This document shows positions 8,371 to 17,214 of a stretch of DNA of 64,000 bases, one piece after another. Numbering within the stretch: the stretch's first letter is position 1; each line of letters opens with the position of its first letter. The notes beneath the pieces are model-generated. The model was not told the origin of the DNA and made no database searches. It saw only the letters and a list, made by a program, of their open reading frames with translations. Position numbers and translations under genes: made by a program. The stretch is taken from NCBI GenBank assembly GCA_945878375.1, contig CAMDWG010000007.1, positions 62,001 through 126,000 of the forward strand, read 5' to 3'. This DNA is from Roseomonas mucosa. Its GTDB lineage: Bacteria; Pseudomonadota; Alphaproteobacteria; Acetobacterales; Acetobacteraceae.

Positions 8371-9351
8371 ATGACCGCGCCTGCCCTCGACATCCTCGGT
8401 ATCGGCAATGCCATCGTGGACGTGCTCGCCCGCGCGGAGGACGCCTTCCTCTCGGCGCAGTCCATGGCCAAGGGCAGCATGACCCTGATCGACGCGGCGG
8501 CGGCGGAACGGATCTATGCGGCGATGGGGCCGGGGGTCGAAAGCTCCGGCGGGTCGGCCGGCAACACCTGTGCCGTGGCCGCCGCCATGGGGGCGCGGGT
8601 CGGCTATCTCGGCAAGGTGGCCGATGACGCGCTCGGCCAGGTCTTCGCGCATGACATCCGCGCGGCGGGCGTCCGCTTCCCCTCCGCCCCGCTGGCCCAG
8701 GGCGCGCCGACGGCGCGCTGCCTGATCCTGGTGACGCCGGACGGGCAGCGGACGATGAACACCTTCCTCGGCGCCTGCGTCACCTTCGGGCCGGAGGATG
8801 TGGAGGAAGCCGAGGTCGCCTCCGCCGCCGTCACCTATATGGAAGGCTACCTGTTCGACCCGCCGGCGGCACAGCAGGCCTTCTACAAGGCCGCGCAGAT
8901 CGCCCATGCGGCGGGGCGGAAGGTTTCCATGACCCTGTCCGACAGCTTCTGCGTCGGCCGCCACCGCGCCGCCTTCCGCGCCTTCGTCGCCGAGCAGACG
9001 GATATCCTCTTCGCCAATGAATCCGAGCTGCTTTCCCTCTACGAGACCGAGGATTTCGGCGTGGCGCTGGAGGCCGTCCGCCGCGATGTCGGGCTGGCCG
9101 CCGTGACGCGGAGCGAGAAGGGCTCGGTCGTGGTGGCCGGCGAGACGACGGTGGAGGTCGCGGCGGTGCCGACCAGGCTGGTGGACAGCACCGGCGCGGG
9201 CGATGCCTATGCCGCCGGCTTCCTGGCGGCGCATGCCAAGGGGCTGGCACTGGCCGAATGTGGCCGCTGGGGCTCGGTGGCGGCGGCGGAGGTGATCAGC
9301 CATTTCGGCGCCCGCCCGCAGGCCGACCTGAAGGCGCTTGTCGGGGCCTGA
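8371..9351 (+). CDS. Adenosine kinase, PfkB family
   Basis: A 326-residue ribokinase-fold kinase predicted to phosphorylate adenosine (or a related nucleoside) with ATP for purine salvage. The start [14 protein letters not shown] is typical of the adenosine-kinase branch. [26 protein letters not shown] is the first PfkB region. [20 protein letters not shown] near residue 272 is the second signature, carrying the catalytic Asp in GAGD. The segment ANESELLSL also fits. Close relatives include other sugar kinases, so the substrate is likely but not certain. A perfect 10-bp inverted repeat follows the stop by 11 nt. Confidence 0.87.
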   Translation: MTAPALDILGIGNAIVDVLARAEDAFLSAQSMAKGSMTLIDAAAAERIYAAMGPGVESSGGSAGNTCAVAAAMGARVGYLGKVADDALGQVFAHDIRAAGVRFPSAPLAQGAPTARCLILVTPDGQRTMNTFLGACVTFGPEDVEEAEVASAAVTYMEGYLFDPPAAQQAFYKAAQIAHAAGRKVSMTLSDSFCVGRHRAAFRAFVAEQTDILFANESELLSLYETEDFGVALEAVRRDVGLAAVTRSEKGSVVVAGETTVEVAAVPTRLVDSTGAGDAYAAGFLAAHAKGLALAECGRWGSVAAAEVISHFGARPQADLKALVGA

Positions 9352-9362
9352 GGCAAGGGCAA

Positions 9363-9392
9363 TGTGCGGCCACCATCGGCCATGGCCGCACA
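9363..9392 (+). terminator. Hairpin after the adenosine kinase gene
   Basis: TGTGCGGCCA (9363-9372) and TGGCCGCACA (9383-9392) form a perfect 10-bp stem around a 10-nt loop, 11 nt after the adenosine kinase stop. No T-run follows, so it is a terminator-like or mRNA-protecting hairpin, not a classic intrinsic terminator. Confidence 0.55.
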
Positions 9393-9439
9393 CTTGCCAT
9401 CCCCACCGCACAAGGCGCTCGCATTTTCCGCGCTCCGCG

Positions 9440-9470
9440 CTTATGTGTGCGCCGCATCAAGCAACATAAG
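9440..9470. promoter_or_regulatory. Inverted repeat upstream of typA
   Basis: CTTATGT (9440-9446) and ACATAAG (9464-9470) form a perfect 7-bp inverted repeat with a 17-bp spacer, about 80 bp upstream of the typA ATG. The arms are AT-rich against a GC-rich background. This could be an operator for a dimeric regulator or part of the typA promoter. The evidence is the repeat and position only. Confidence 0.35.
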
Positions 9471-9548
9471 CCTGCCCGCCGTTCGCCGGAGTGACGCAGG
9501 TCACCGCCGGATAGGTGGGGTCGGGCCTTACCGGACCGGACCCGACCG

Positions 9549-11378
9549 ATGGAAATTCGCAACGTCGCCATCATCGCGCATGTCGACCATGGCAAGACCA
9601 CGCTGGTGGACAACCTGCTGAAGCAGGCGGGCGCCTTCCGCGCCAACCAGCAGGTGGCCGAACGCGCCATGGACCGCAACGACCTGGAGCGGGAGCGGGG
9701 GATCACCATCCTCGCCAAGTCCACGGCGGTGGAATGGAAGGGCGTGAAGATCAACATCGTGGACACCCCCGGCCACGCCGATTTCGGCGGCGAGGTGGAA
9801 CGCATCCTGTCCATGGTCGATGGCGCGATCGTGCTGTGCGACGCCGCCGAAGGCCCTCTGCCGCAGACCAAGTTCGTGCTGACCAAGGCGCTGGCGCGCG
9901 GCCTGAAGCCCATCGTCGTGATCAACAAGGTGGATCGCCAGGACGCCCGCCCGGACGAGGTCCACAACGAGGTGTTCGACCTCTTCGCCGCGCTCGGCGC
10001 GACGGATGAGCAGCTGGATTTCCACACCATGTTCGCCTCTGGCCGCCAAGGCTGGGCGGACCTGTCCATGGACGGGCCGCGCAAGGACCTGGCGCCGATG
10101 TTCGACCTGATCCTGAGCCATGTGCCGGCGCCGAAGGTCGAACTCGACAAGCCCTTCGCGATGAACGCCACGATCCTGGAAAGCGACAACTTCCTCGGCC
10201 GCATCCTGACTGGCCGCGTCGAGCAGGGCGTGGGCCGCCTCAACATGCCCGTCCGCGTGCTGCGCCAGGATGGCACGGTGGTGGAAACGGGGCGGCTCAC
10301 GAAGCTGATGACCTTCTCCGGCCTCGACCGCGTGCCGGTCGATGAGGTCCAGGCGGGCGACATCATCGCGATCGCCGGCCTGTCGGACGCGACCATCCCC
10401 GACACCATCGCCTCCCCGGAAGTGGCGGAGCCGCTGCCCGCCATCCCGGTCGATCCGCCGACGCTGGCGATGACCTTCCGCATCAATGACGGCCCGCTGG
10501 GCGGCCGCGAGGGCAAGAAGGTCACCTCCCGCCAGATCCGCGACCGCCTGATGAAGGAGACGGAAGGCAACGTCGCCATCAAGGTGAAGATCAGCGAGGA
10601 AGTGGACGCCTTCGAGGTGGCCGGCCGCGGCGAATTGCAGCTGGGCGTGCTGATCGAGACGATGCGCCGCGAAGGCTTCGAGCTGACGATCGGCCGCCCC
10701 CGCGTGCTGACCCGCGACAACCCCGAGACCGGCGAGAAGGAAGAGCCGTTCGAGGAAGTGCTGGTGGACGTGGATGAGGGCTATTCCGGCGTGGTCGTCG
10801 AGAAGCTCTCGATCCGCAAGGGCCAGATGCAGGACATGCGGCCGTCCGGCGGCGGCAAGGTGCGCCTGACCTTCCACATCCCCTCTCGCGGCCTGATTGG
10901 CTACCATGGCGAGTTCATGACGGACACCCGCGGCACCGGCATGATGAACCGGCTGTTCCTGGGCTATCAGCCCTGGGCGGGCGTGATCGAGGGCCGCCGC
11001 AACGGATCGCTGATCTCCAACTCCGATGGCGAGGCGATCCAGTACGCGCTGTTCTACCTGCAGGAACGTGGGACGCTGTTCGTGGACCCCGGCGTGAAGG
11101 TCTATGTCGGGATGATCCTCGGCGAACACTCCCGGGACAACGACCTGGAAGTGAACCCGATCAAGGAGAAGAAGCTCACCAACATCCGCGCCGCCGGCAA
11201 GGATGAGGCGCTGCTTCTGATCCCGCCGCGCCGGATGAGCCTGGAACAGGCCATCTCCTACATCGAGGATGACGAGCTGGTGGAAGTGACGCCGAGCGCC
11301 ATCCGCCTGCGCAAGCGCTACCTCGACCCGCATGAGCGCAAGAAGCACGCCCGCCGCGCCGAGAGCGAGGCGGCATAA
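9549..11378 (+). CDS. typA: Ribosome-associated GTPase TypA/BipA
   Basis: A 609-residue translational GTPase of the EF-G family that binds the 70S ribosome and assists assembly and stress or cold adaptation. The G1 loop is AHVDHGKTT (10-18), switch II is [14 protein letters not shown] and the NKVDR box follows. Domain II, an EF-G-like domain III/V pair and the TypA-specific C-terminal domain ([37 protein letters not shown]) are all complete. Length matches the family. The start is directly before the first beta strand. A 12-bp inverted repeat follows 5 nt after the stop. Confidence 0.97.
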   Translation: MEIRNVAIIAHVDHGKTTLVDNLLKQAGAFRANQQVAERAMDRNDLERERGITILAKSTAVEWKGVKINIVDTPGHADFGGEVERILSMVDGAIVLCDAAEGPLPQTKFVLTKALARGLKPIVVINKVDRQDARPDEVHNEVFDLFAALGATDEQLDFHTMFASGRQGWADLSMDGPRKDLAPMFDLILSHVPAPKVELDKPFAMNATILESDNFLGRILTGRVEQGVGRLNMPVRVLRQDGTVVETGRLTKLMTFSGLDRVPVDEVQAGDIIAIAGLSDATIPDTIASPEVAEPLPAIPVDPPTLAMTFRINDGPLGGREGKKVTSRQIRDRLMKETEGNVAIKVKISEEVDAFEVAGRGELQLGVLIETMRREGFELTIGRPRVLTRDNPETGEKEEPFEEVLVDVDEGYSGVVVEKLSIRKGQMQDMRPSGGGKVRLTFHIPSRGLIGYHGEFMTDTRGTGMMNRLFLGYQPWAGVIEGRRNGSLISNSDGEAIQYALFYLQERGTLFVDPGVKVYVGMILGEHSRDNDLEVNPIKEKKLTNIRAAGKDEALLLIPPRRMSLEQAISYIEDDELVEVTPSAIRLRKRYLDPHERKKHARRAESEAA

Positions 11379-11383
11379 TTGGG

Positions 11384-11416
11384 CGCAATGGCAGATTCGA
11401 TGATTCTGCCATTGCG
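11384..11416 (+). promoter_or_regulatory. 12-bp inverted repeat between typA and vapB
   Basis: CGCAATGGCAGA (11384-11395) and TCTGCCATTGCG (11405-11416) are exact inverted repeats with a 9-bp spacer. The element starts 5 nt after the typA stop and ends 48 nt before the vapB ATG. It lacks a T-run, which argues against a simple terminator. Type II antitoxins often bind such palindromes to repress their own operon, so a VapB operator is a good alternative. Confidence 0.55.
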
Positions 11417-11464
11417 TGCCGATTTGGCAAAAGCGTAGACATGGTGGGGCAGGAGTGCCCCGCC

Positions 11465-11746
11465 ATGGAAACCTTGACTGTCCGCGTGGATGGATCAGGC
11501 CGCGTCGTCATCCCGCGCGAGGTGCGGATCGCGCTTGGCATCCCCGATGGCGGCGAATTGCGCCTGACGGTGCAGGACGGGGAACTCCGCGCCATCTCCC
11601 GCGCCGCGGCGCTGCGCCGCATCTGGGCGGAGACAGAGGCGCTGCCCGCCGCCGCCCCGGCGACGGAAACCTTGTTCGCCCTCCGCCGCGCCGAGGCGCA
11701 GCGAGGCTTGCAGGAAGACCAAGCCAAGGCCCCAGGGAATGGCTGA
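11465..11746 (+). CDS. AbrB/MazE-type antitoxin (VapB-like)
   Basis: A 93-residue antitoxin of a type II pair. The N-terminus METLTVRVDGSGRVVIPREV, followed by RIALGIPDGGELRL, is the SpoVT/AbrB swapped-hairpin DNA-binding fold (about residues 1-45), which binds the operator and holds repression. The C-terminal part is Ala/Glu/Arg-rich, likely disordered until it wraps the toxin. I chose ATG 11465 because AGGAG lies about 10 nt before it; an earlier ATG at 11441 would add eight residues outside the fold. It overlaps the toxin gene by 8 bp. Confidence 0.87.
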   Translation: METLTVRVDGSGRVVIPREVRIALGIPDGGELRLTVQDGELRAISRAAALRRIWAETEALPAAAPATETLFALRRAEAQRGLQEDQAKAPGNG

Positions 11747-12131
11747 ACCCGCCCTGCTGCTCGATACCTCCGCACTTCTCGCGCTGGTCTTCCGGGAGCC
11801 GGGGATGGACGTGGTCCTGGCCGCGCTGGATGGCTGCGCCATCTCCGCCGTGAACCAGGCGGAGGTGGTGGAGGTCGCGGCGCGGCGCGGCACCGATCCC
11901 CGCCGCGCGGCGGCCTGGGCGGGCGAGTTGTCCATTCCCGTCCTGCCCTTCACGCCGCCGATGGCGGCGCGCGCGGGCGCGGTGCTAGCGGCCGGCCGGG
12001 GGCGGGGGCTGTCGCTCGGCGATGCGGCGTGCCTGGGCACGGCCGGGACGCTCGGCGTGCCGGTGCTGACGGCGGACCGTGCCTGGGCGGCGCTCGGGCT
12101 CGACATCCAGATCCGGCAGCTGCGCCCATGA
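11739..12131 (+). CDS. PIN-domain ribonuclease toxin (VapC-like)
   Basis: A 130-residue PIN-domain endoribonuclease, expected to cleave RNA (often tRNA) with Mg2+ when freed from its antitoxin. The acidic catalytic residues are visible: Asp in LLLDTSALLAL (near 9), Glu in VNQAEVVEV, Asp in GLSLGDAACLGTA, and Asp in PVLTADRAW. The length is typical. It overlaps the antitoxin gene by 8 bp and its stop overlaps the start of cytidine deaminase (ATGA), so three genes look co-translated. Confidence 0.88.
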   Translation: MAEPALLLDTSALLALVFREPGMDVVLAALDGCAISAVNQAEVVEVAARRGTDPRRAAAWAGELSIPVLPFTPPMAARAGAVLAAGRGRGLSLGDAACLGTAGTLGVPVLTADRAWAALGLDIQIRQLRP

Positions 12132-12526
12132 CCGACGCCGAGCTTGTGGCCGAAGCCGAGGCCGCGCGCGCCGCGGCCTATGCGCCCTATTCCAACTTCC
12201 AGGTCGGCGCCGCGCTGCTGGCCGAGGATGGCGGCGTACAGCGCGGCTGCAATGTCGAGAACGCATCCTACCCCGCCGGCATCTGCGCGGAACGCACCGC
12301 CATCGCCGCCGCCGTCGCCGCTGGCCAGCGGCGCTTCGTCGCCATCGCGGTGGCGGGGCCGGAGGGCGTCGCGATCACGCCCTGCGGGATCTGCCGCCAG
12401 GTGCTGTCCGAATTCTCCCCCGACGGTCAGCTGCGCGTGATCGCGCGCGACGCGTCGGGCGCGATCCGCGCCACGCCCATCGCGGCCCTGCTGCCCGGCG
12501 CCTTCGGGCCGGACGCGCTGCGCTGA
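12128..12526 (+). CDS. cdd: Cytidine deaminase
   Basis: A 132-residue homotetrameric-type cytidine/deoxycytidine deaminase that makes uridine in pyrimidine salvage. The zinc and catalytic motifs are intact: CNVENASYPAGICAERTAI carries the zinc Cys and the proton-shuttle Glu (CAE), and PCGICRQVLSEF carries the two other zinc cysteines. AYAPYSNFQVGAAL at the N-terminus is the substrate loop. The ATG overlaps the VapC stop as ATGA, so translation is probably coupled to the toxin-antitoxin operon, an unusual partner for this gene. Confidence 0.95.
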   Translation: MTDAELVAEAEAARAAAYAPYSNFQVGAALLAEDGGVQRGCNVENASYPAGICAERTAIAAAVAAGQRRFVAIAVAGPEGVAITPCGICRQVLSEFSPDGQLRVIARDASGAIRATPIAALLPGAFGPDALR

Positions 12527-12608
12527 CACCCAGCGGATCGTGATGGCGCGCGGATCGCGCCGCGCCGCAGGCTCCGTGGCCGAGAGATCCTCGCCCCCGG
12601 AGACCGGC

Positions 12609-12989
12609 ATGCCCAAGATCCATCGCCTGCTTCCCCTGCTGCTACTGGCCGCCTGCACCCAGGGGCCGCCGCGCCCGGCGCCCGACAGCTGGATCGGCCG
12701 GAGCGAGAGCGATCTCGTCGCCGGCCTCGGCGTGCCGCACCGGACGATGGAGCAGGATGGCCGGCGGCTGCTGGCCTATGACGGGACCGGCGTGGCGCGA
12801 TCCGCCGTGGTGCCGTCGATCGGCATCGGCATTGGCGGCGGGTCCGGGCGCTATGGCGGGTCCGGGGTGGGCACCGGGCTCGGCCTGTCCTTCATGCCCG
12901 GCGCCGGTGGCAATGCCTGCACCACGACCTTCGAGGTCCAGGGCGGCCGCGTGACCGGCTTCAACCGCGCGGGGCCGGATTGCGACTAG
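12609..12989 (+). CDS. Small lipoprotein, BamE/SmpA-like
   Basis: A 126-residue predicted lipoprotein with signal MPKIHRLLPLLLLAAC (lipobox Cys16). The mature part has WIGRSESDLVAGLGVPHRTMEQDGRRLLAYDG, which matches the G-x-S, helix, L-G-x-P, strand-Tyr pattern of BamE/SmpA-like domains. A glycine-rich stretch (GIGIGGGSGRYGG) and a CTTTFEVQGGRVTGF end follow. The ATG at 12609 was chosen over an in-frame ATG at 12540 because the signal peptide begins there and GGAGA precedes it. Specific function unknown; it shares the motif with the lipoprotein at 6147-6722. Confidence 0.75.
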   Translation: MPKIHRLLPLLLLAACTQGPPRPAPDSWIGRSESDLVAGLGVPHRTMEQDGRRLLAYDGTGVARSAVVPSIGIGIGGGSGRYGGSGVGTGLGLSFMPGAGGNACTTTFEVQGGRVTGFNRAGPDCD

Positions 12990-13043
12990 GCTGGAAGTCA
13001 CAGCGCCGGTAGGACAGCCAGGGGGCGTTTGGGGGATTTCCGC

Positions 13044-14321
13044 GTGGCCGAGCTGTTCCGCGACCGCCGCTTGCTGGTGCTGCTGGCGCTCGGCTTCTCG
13101 GCCGGGGTGCCGCTGCCGCTGGTGGCGGGGCAGGTGCTGCGGCAATGGTTCGTCGAATCCGGCATGTCGCTGGCCGATCTCGGCCTGACGGCGCTGATCG
13201 GGCTGGCCTATGCCAACAAATTCCTCTGGGCGCCGGCGCTGGATGCGGTGCGGCCGGCCTTCCTCGGCCGCCGGCGCGGCTGGCTGCTGCCCATCCAGAT
13301 CGCGCTGATCGCGACCATCGCAGCCATGGCGCTGACCGATCCGCGCGGCGGCGCGACGGCCACCGTGGCGCTCGCCGTCATCGTCGCCTTCCTCTCGGCC
13401 AGCCAGGACATCGTGGTGGATGCCTGGCGTATCGAGATGATGGGGGACGACACCGAACGCCAGGCCTGGGGCCTGACGGCCTATGTCTGGGGCTATCGCG
13501 GCGCACTGCTCGCGAGCGGGGCGGGCACGCTCTACATGGTCGGCTTCGCCGGCTGGCAGCTGGCCTATGTCTATGGCGCGGCGCTGCTGCTGGTCGGCGT
13601 CGTGGCGACGCTGGCGGGGCGCGAAGGCGCGGCGCCCGCCGTGGTGGCGATGGGCTGGAAGGCGCGGATCCGGGAGTCGGTCATCACGCCCTTCCTCGAC
13701 TTCACCGGGCGGCGATACTGGCTCGCGATCCTCGCCTTCATTGCCCTGTTCAAGCTGGGTGAGGCGCTGGCCGGCGTGATGGTGACGCCTTTCTACCGGT
13801 CCGAGGGCTTCACGCGGAACGATATCGCCTCCGTCGCGACAGCGTTCGGACTGGTGGCCACGCTGGTGGGAGCGGTCGCGGGCAGTTGGCTGGTCGGGCG
13901 CATCGGCGTGGGGCGCGCGCTGATCCTGACGGGCGCGGCGCAGATGCTGTCCAACCTGATGTATCTGACGCTGGTCGGCGGCGGGCGGGACATGGGGATG
14001 CTGTTCGCGCAGGTGGGTGTCGAGAACTTCACCGATGGCCTGGCCGACGCCGCCTTCCTGACCTACCTGTCCGGCCTGGTGAACCGCAGCTTCAGCGCGA
14101 CACAATACGCGCTGCTGTCATCGCTCGCCGCGGTGCCGCTGCGGACGCTGGGCGCGAGTGCGGGGGTGCTGGCGGCATCGCTCGGCTGGTCGCAGTTCTT
14201 CATCCTGACGACGCTCGCGGCCCTGCCGGCGATGGCGATCATGATCTTCCTGCTGCGGCGCCTGCCGCCGGAGGAGCGCCGGGCAGAGCGGCCCGACCCA
14301 GCCGCCGCCAGCCTGGGCTGA
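13044..14321 (+). CDS. AmpG-like MFS transporter
   Basis: A 425-residue major facilitator protein with about 12 membrane spans. It resembles AmpG muropeptide permeases, which import anhydro-muropeptides for wall recycling: an early LLVLLALGFSAGVPLPLVAGQVLRQWF, AYANKFLWAPALDAVRP in the first loop, SASQDIVVDAWRIEM, and ENFTDGLADAAFLTYLSGLVNRSFSATQYALLSSL in the C-terminal half are characteristic. I set the GTG start at 13044, with GGGGGA 7 nt upstream; a TTG at 13029 is possible. AmpG family identity is good; the true substrate is inferred. Confidence 0.83.
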   Translation: MAELFRDRRLLVLLALGFSAGVPLPLVAGQVLRQWFVESGMSLADLGLTALIGLAYANKFLWAPALDAVRPAFLGRRRGWLLPIQIALIATIAAMALTDPRGGATATVALAVIVAFLSASQDIVVDAWRIEMMGDDTERQAWGLTAYVWGYRGALLASGAGTLYMVGFAGWQLAYVYGAALLLVGVVATLAGREGAAPAVVAMGWKARIRESVITPFLDFTGRRYWLAILAFIALFKLGEALAGVMVTPFYRSEGFTRNDIASVATAFGLVATLVGAVAGSWLVGRIGVGRALILTGAAQMLSNLMYLTLVGGGRDMGMLFAQVGVENFTDGLADAAFLTYLSGLVNRSFSATQYALLSSLAAVPLRTLGASAGVLAASLGWSQFFILTTLAALPAMAIMIFLLRRLPPEERRAERPDPAAASLG

Positions 14322-14444
14322 GTGGCGGCGGGGTGCTGCCTTGTCGCCGCCGTCGTGTTCATCTTCCTGCCGGTGGAGTGACAGCGGCGGGAACCCGCCG
14401 GCCCCGGACCGACTTACCGCCACGCCAAGGCGGGAGCGCACGAC

Positions 14445-14705
14445 ATGGGTTTCCTTTGGACCATCCTCATCGGCTTCGTGGCCGGGTTCGTCGCCAAGTT
14501 CCTCACACCGGGGCGCGAGCCCAGCGGCTTCATCCTGACCACGCTGCTCGGCATCGCGGGCGCGCTGGTCGCGACATGGCTTGGCCAGGCGGTGGGGTGG
14601 TACACCGTGGGCGAAGGCGCGGGGCTGATCGGCGCCGTGGTCGGCGCGGTGATCGTGCTGCTGGTCTACAACTGGTTCGCGACCCGCCGCACCACATCGG
14701 TATGA
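14445..14705 (+). CDS. GlsB/YeaQ/YmgE family membrane protein
   Basis: An 86-residue inner-membrane protein with three predicted spans, of the transglycosylase-associated (PF04226) stress-response family. The start MGFLWTILIGFVAGFVAKFL, the middle GFILTTLLGIAGALVATWLG and the end GLIGAVVGAVIVLLVYNWF give the glycine-spaced helices of the family. It is often induced by envelope or general stress; the mechanism is unknown. It is convergent with gshB, and a strong hairpin lies between them. Confidence 0.9.
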   Translation: MGFLWTILIGFVAGFVAKFLTPGREPSGFILTTLLGIAGALVATWLGQAVGWYTVGEGAGLIGAVVGAVIVLLVYNWFATRRTTSV

Positions 14706-14709
14706 GACG

Positions 14710-14734
14710 GCCGCCCCGGTCAGGCCGGGGCGGC
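14710..14734. terminator. Bidirectional terminator hairpin between glsB-like gene and gshB
   Basis: GCCGCCCCGG (14710-14719) pairs exactly with CCGGGGCGGC (14725-14734) around a 5-nt TCAGG loop. It fills the 34-bp convergent gap. No clear U-tract on either side, but the position and 10-bp GC stem support a shared terminator. Confidence 0.7.
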
Positions 14735-14739
14735 GCGTA

Positions 14740-15684
14740 TCACCTTTTCGCCTCGATCGCGTCCCAGATGGCGCGTTCGAGGTGGATGCCGTCGAAGCGC
14801 GCGATCTCCTGCAGCCCGGTGGGGGAGGTCACGTTGATCTCCGTCAGGTAGCCGCCGATCACATCGATGCCGACGAAGATCAGGCCGCGCTTGCGAAGCT
14901 CCGGCCCGATCGCGTCGCAGATCTCGCGCTCGCGATCGGTCAGCGTGGTCGGCTCCGGCCGGCCGCCGACATGCATGTTGGACCGCGCCTCCCCGGCCGC
15001 GGGCACGCGGTTGATCGCGCCCATCGCGACGCCATCGACCAGGATGATGCGCTTGTCGCCCTTGCGGACATCGGGGACGTAGCGCTGCACCACCAGCGGT
15101 TCCCGGCTCCGCTCCGTGAACATCTCCAGCAGCGCATTGAGGTTGGGATCCTCGGGCTTCACATGGAACACGCCCGCGCCGCCATTGCCGAAGAGCGGCT
15201 TCAGGATGATGTCGCCGTGCTTGTCGCGGAAGCGGCGGATCTGGCGGATGTCGGCGCTGATCAGCGTCTCCGGCATCAGCTCCGGGAAGTGGGTGACGAA
15301 CAGCTTTTCGGGCGCGTTGCGGACGCTGGCGGGGTCGTTCACCACCAGGGTCTTCGGGTGGATGTGCTCCAGGATATGCGTGGCCGTGATGTAGGCCATG
15401 TCGAAGGGCGGGTCCTGGCGCATCAGCACCACATCCACCTGGGACAGGTCGAGTTCCACCGGCGCGCCGAGCGTGAAGTGGTCGCCCTTCAGGCGGCGGA
15501 CCTCGATGGGCTGGGCATGGGCCAGCACGCGGCCGCCGGCCAGCGCCAGGTCGCGCACATGGTAGTGCCACAGCGCATGCCCTCGGGCCTGCGCTTCGAG
15601 CATGAGGGCGAAGGTGCTGTCGCCATCGATGTTGATCGAGGCGATCGGGTCCATCTGGACCGCGACGCGAAGGGTTCGGGCCAT
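14740..15684 (-). CDS. gshB: Glutathione synthase
   Basis: A 314-residue ATP-grasp enzyme that adds glycine to gamma-glutamylcysteine, the last step of glutathione synthesis. Seen: N-terminal [35 protein letters not shown] (substrate loop), [16 protein letters not shown] (ATP-grasp lysine and glycine loop), [16 protein letters not shown], and [14 protein letters not shown] near the end for Mg-ATP binding. Size is standard. The ATG at 15684 was picked because AGGAG lies 8 nt upstream, whereas an ATG two codons earlier would sit too close to it. gshA is not in the window. Confidence 0.96.
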   Translation of the reverse strand: MARTLRVAVQMDPIASINIDGDSTFALMLEAQARGHALWHYHVRDLALAGGRVLAHAQPIEVRRLKGDHFTLGAPVELDLSQVDVVLMRQDPPFDMAYITATHILEHIHPKTLVVNDPASVRNAPEKLFVTHFPELMPETLISADIRQIRRFRDKHGDIILKPLFGNGGAGVFHVKPEDPNLNALLEMFTERSREPLVVQRYVPDVRKGDKRIILVDGVAMGAINRVPAAGEARSNMHVGGRPEPTTLTDREREICDAIGPELRKRGLIFVGIDVIGGYLTEINVTSPTGLQEIARFDGIHLERAIWDAIEAKR

Positions 15685-15784
15685 GTGCATGTCTCCTTGC
15701 CCTTCCTCTGGCACCGGGCGGGGCGGGTGGGAAGGGCCGATGGCGGCATTGACCGGCGGGGCCCGCCCGGGTCACTTCCCTGTC

Positions 15785-16630
15785 ATGCGCACCCTCTCGG
15801 GCAAGTCCCGGCTGGCCGGGGTTCTCGGCTGGCCCGTCTCCCATTCCCGGTCCCCCCGGCTGCATGGCGTCTGGCTGGCGCGGCACGGGATCGATGGCGC
15901 CTATCTGCCCCTGCCGGTCCGCCCCGAGCGGTTCGAGGCCGCGGTGCGGAGCCTGGTGGATCTCGGCTTCGCCGGCGCGAATGTGACCATCCCCCACAAG
16001 GAAGCCGCCTTTGCGCTGTGCGACACGGTGTCGGAGGTCGCGCGGCGGGCGGGGTCGGTGAACACGCTGGTCTTCCGCGATGGCCGGATCGAGGGCACCA
16101 GCACGGATGGCTTCGGCTTCCTGGAATCCATCCGCGAACAGGCGCCGGGCTGGCAGGCCGCCGATGGCCCCGCCGTGATCCTGGGCGCGGGGGGCGCGGT
16201 GCGATCTGTCGCGGCGGCGCTGCTCGATGCCGGCTGCCCGCACCTGACCCTGGTCAACCGCACGCCCGCCAGGGCCGAGGCCATCGCGCGGGAACTTTCC
16301 TCCCATGGGGGCGGGCCCATCGCCGTCGCCGCCACCCCGCCGCTGGCCGAGGCCGCGCTGCTGGTGAACGGCACATCGCTGGGCATGAGCGGGGAACCGC
16401 CGCTGGAGATCGAACTCGCGCCCCTGCCGCCGGGCGCGGTGGTGGCGGACATGGTCTATGTGCCGCTGGAAACGCCCCTGCTGGCGGCGGCGCGGGCGCG
16501 CGGGCTTCGGGCGGTGGACGGGCTCGGCATGCTGCTGCACCAGGCGCGGCCGGGCTTCGAGGCCTGGTTCGGCGTGGCGCCGCAGGTGGATGCGGCGCTC
16601 AGGGCCTTCATCCTCGACGATCTGCGATGA
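15785..16630 (+). CDS. aroE: Shikimate dehydrogenase (NADP+)
   Basis: A 281-residue enzyme that reduces 3-dehydroshikimate to shikimate for aromatic amino acids. Shikimate-binding SHSRSPRLHG (19-28), the catalytic Lys72 in NVTIPHKE, the Rossmann loop GAGGAVRSVAAAL, NRTPARAEAIA (NADP-specific Arg) and NGTSLGM are all present. The stop overlaps the coaE start (ATGA). aroE-coaE-dnaQ is a conserved alphaproteobacterial operon; upstream it is usually preceded by maf, which here lies 25 kb away beside ppsR. Confidence 0.96.
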   Translation: MRTLSGKSRLAGVLGWPVSHSRSPRLHGVWLARHGIDGAYLPLPVRPERFEAAVRSLVDLGFAGANVTIPHKEAAFALCDTVSEVARRAGSVNTLVFRDGRIEGTSTDGFGFLESIREQAPGWQAADGPAVILGAGGAVRSVAAALLDAGCPHLTLVNRTPARAEAIARELSSHGGGPIAVAATPPLAEAALLVNGTSLGMSGEPPLEIELAPLPPGAVVADMVYVPLETPLLAAARARGLRAVDGLGMLLHQARPGFEAWFGVAPQVDAALRAFILDDLR

Positions 16631-17214
16631 AGGTGCTGGGCCTGACAGGCAGCATCGGCATGGGCAAGTCCACGGCGGCGAAGGCGTTCCGGCGGCTGCG
16701 CGTGCCAGTCTTCGATGCGGATGCCACGGTGCACCGGCTGCAGGGCCCGGGCGGCGCGGCGGTGCGCCCGATCGAGGCCGCCTTCCCCGGCACCACGCGC
16801 GAAGGCCGCGTGGACCGCGCCGCGCTGCGCGCCGTGGTGCTCGCCGATCCTGCCGCACGCAAGCGGCTGGAGCGCATCGTCTGGCCGCTGGTGCGGCAGG
16901 CGGAGCGCGCCTTCCTCGCCGCCGCGCGGCGGCGCGGGGCGCGGATTGCGGTGCTCGACATCCCGCTGCTGCTGGAGACAGGGGGCGAGGCGCGGGTGGA
17001 TGAGGTGATCGTCGTCTCCGCGCCCGAAGCGGTGCAGCGCAGCCGCGTGCTGGCGCGGGGCAGCATGTCGCCTGCGCAATTCGCCGCGATCCGGGCGGCA
17101 CAGATGCCGGACGCGCTGAAGCGCCGGCGCGCGGACCGCGTGGTGCGAACCGGCCTGTCGCGCCACGAGGCCCAGCGCCAGATCCGGGCCATCGTGCGGG
17201 AGCTGCGGGGCTGA
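16627..17214 (+). CDS. coaE: Dephospho-CoA kinase
   Basis: A 195-residue P-loop kinase that performs the last step of coenzyme A synthesis, phosphorylating the 3'-OH of dephospho-CoA. The P-loop is GSIGMGKST (8-16), followed by VPVFDADATVHRLQ with the catalytic Asp. VLDIPLLLETGGEARVDEVIVVSAP and the RADRVVRTGLS end are also typical. It overlaps aroE by 4 bp and shares one base with dnaQ (TGATG), so the three are translationally coupled. Confidence 0.96.
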   Translation: MKVLGLTGSIGMGKSTAAKAFRRLRVPVFDADATVHRLQGPGGAAVRPIEAAFPGTTREGRVDRAALRAVVLADPAARKRLERIVWPLVRQAERAFLAAARRRGARIAVLDIPLLLETGGEARVDEVIVVSAPEAVQRSRVLARGSMSPAQFAAIRAAQMPDALKRRRADRVVRTGLSRHEAQRQIRAIVRELRG

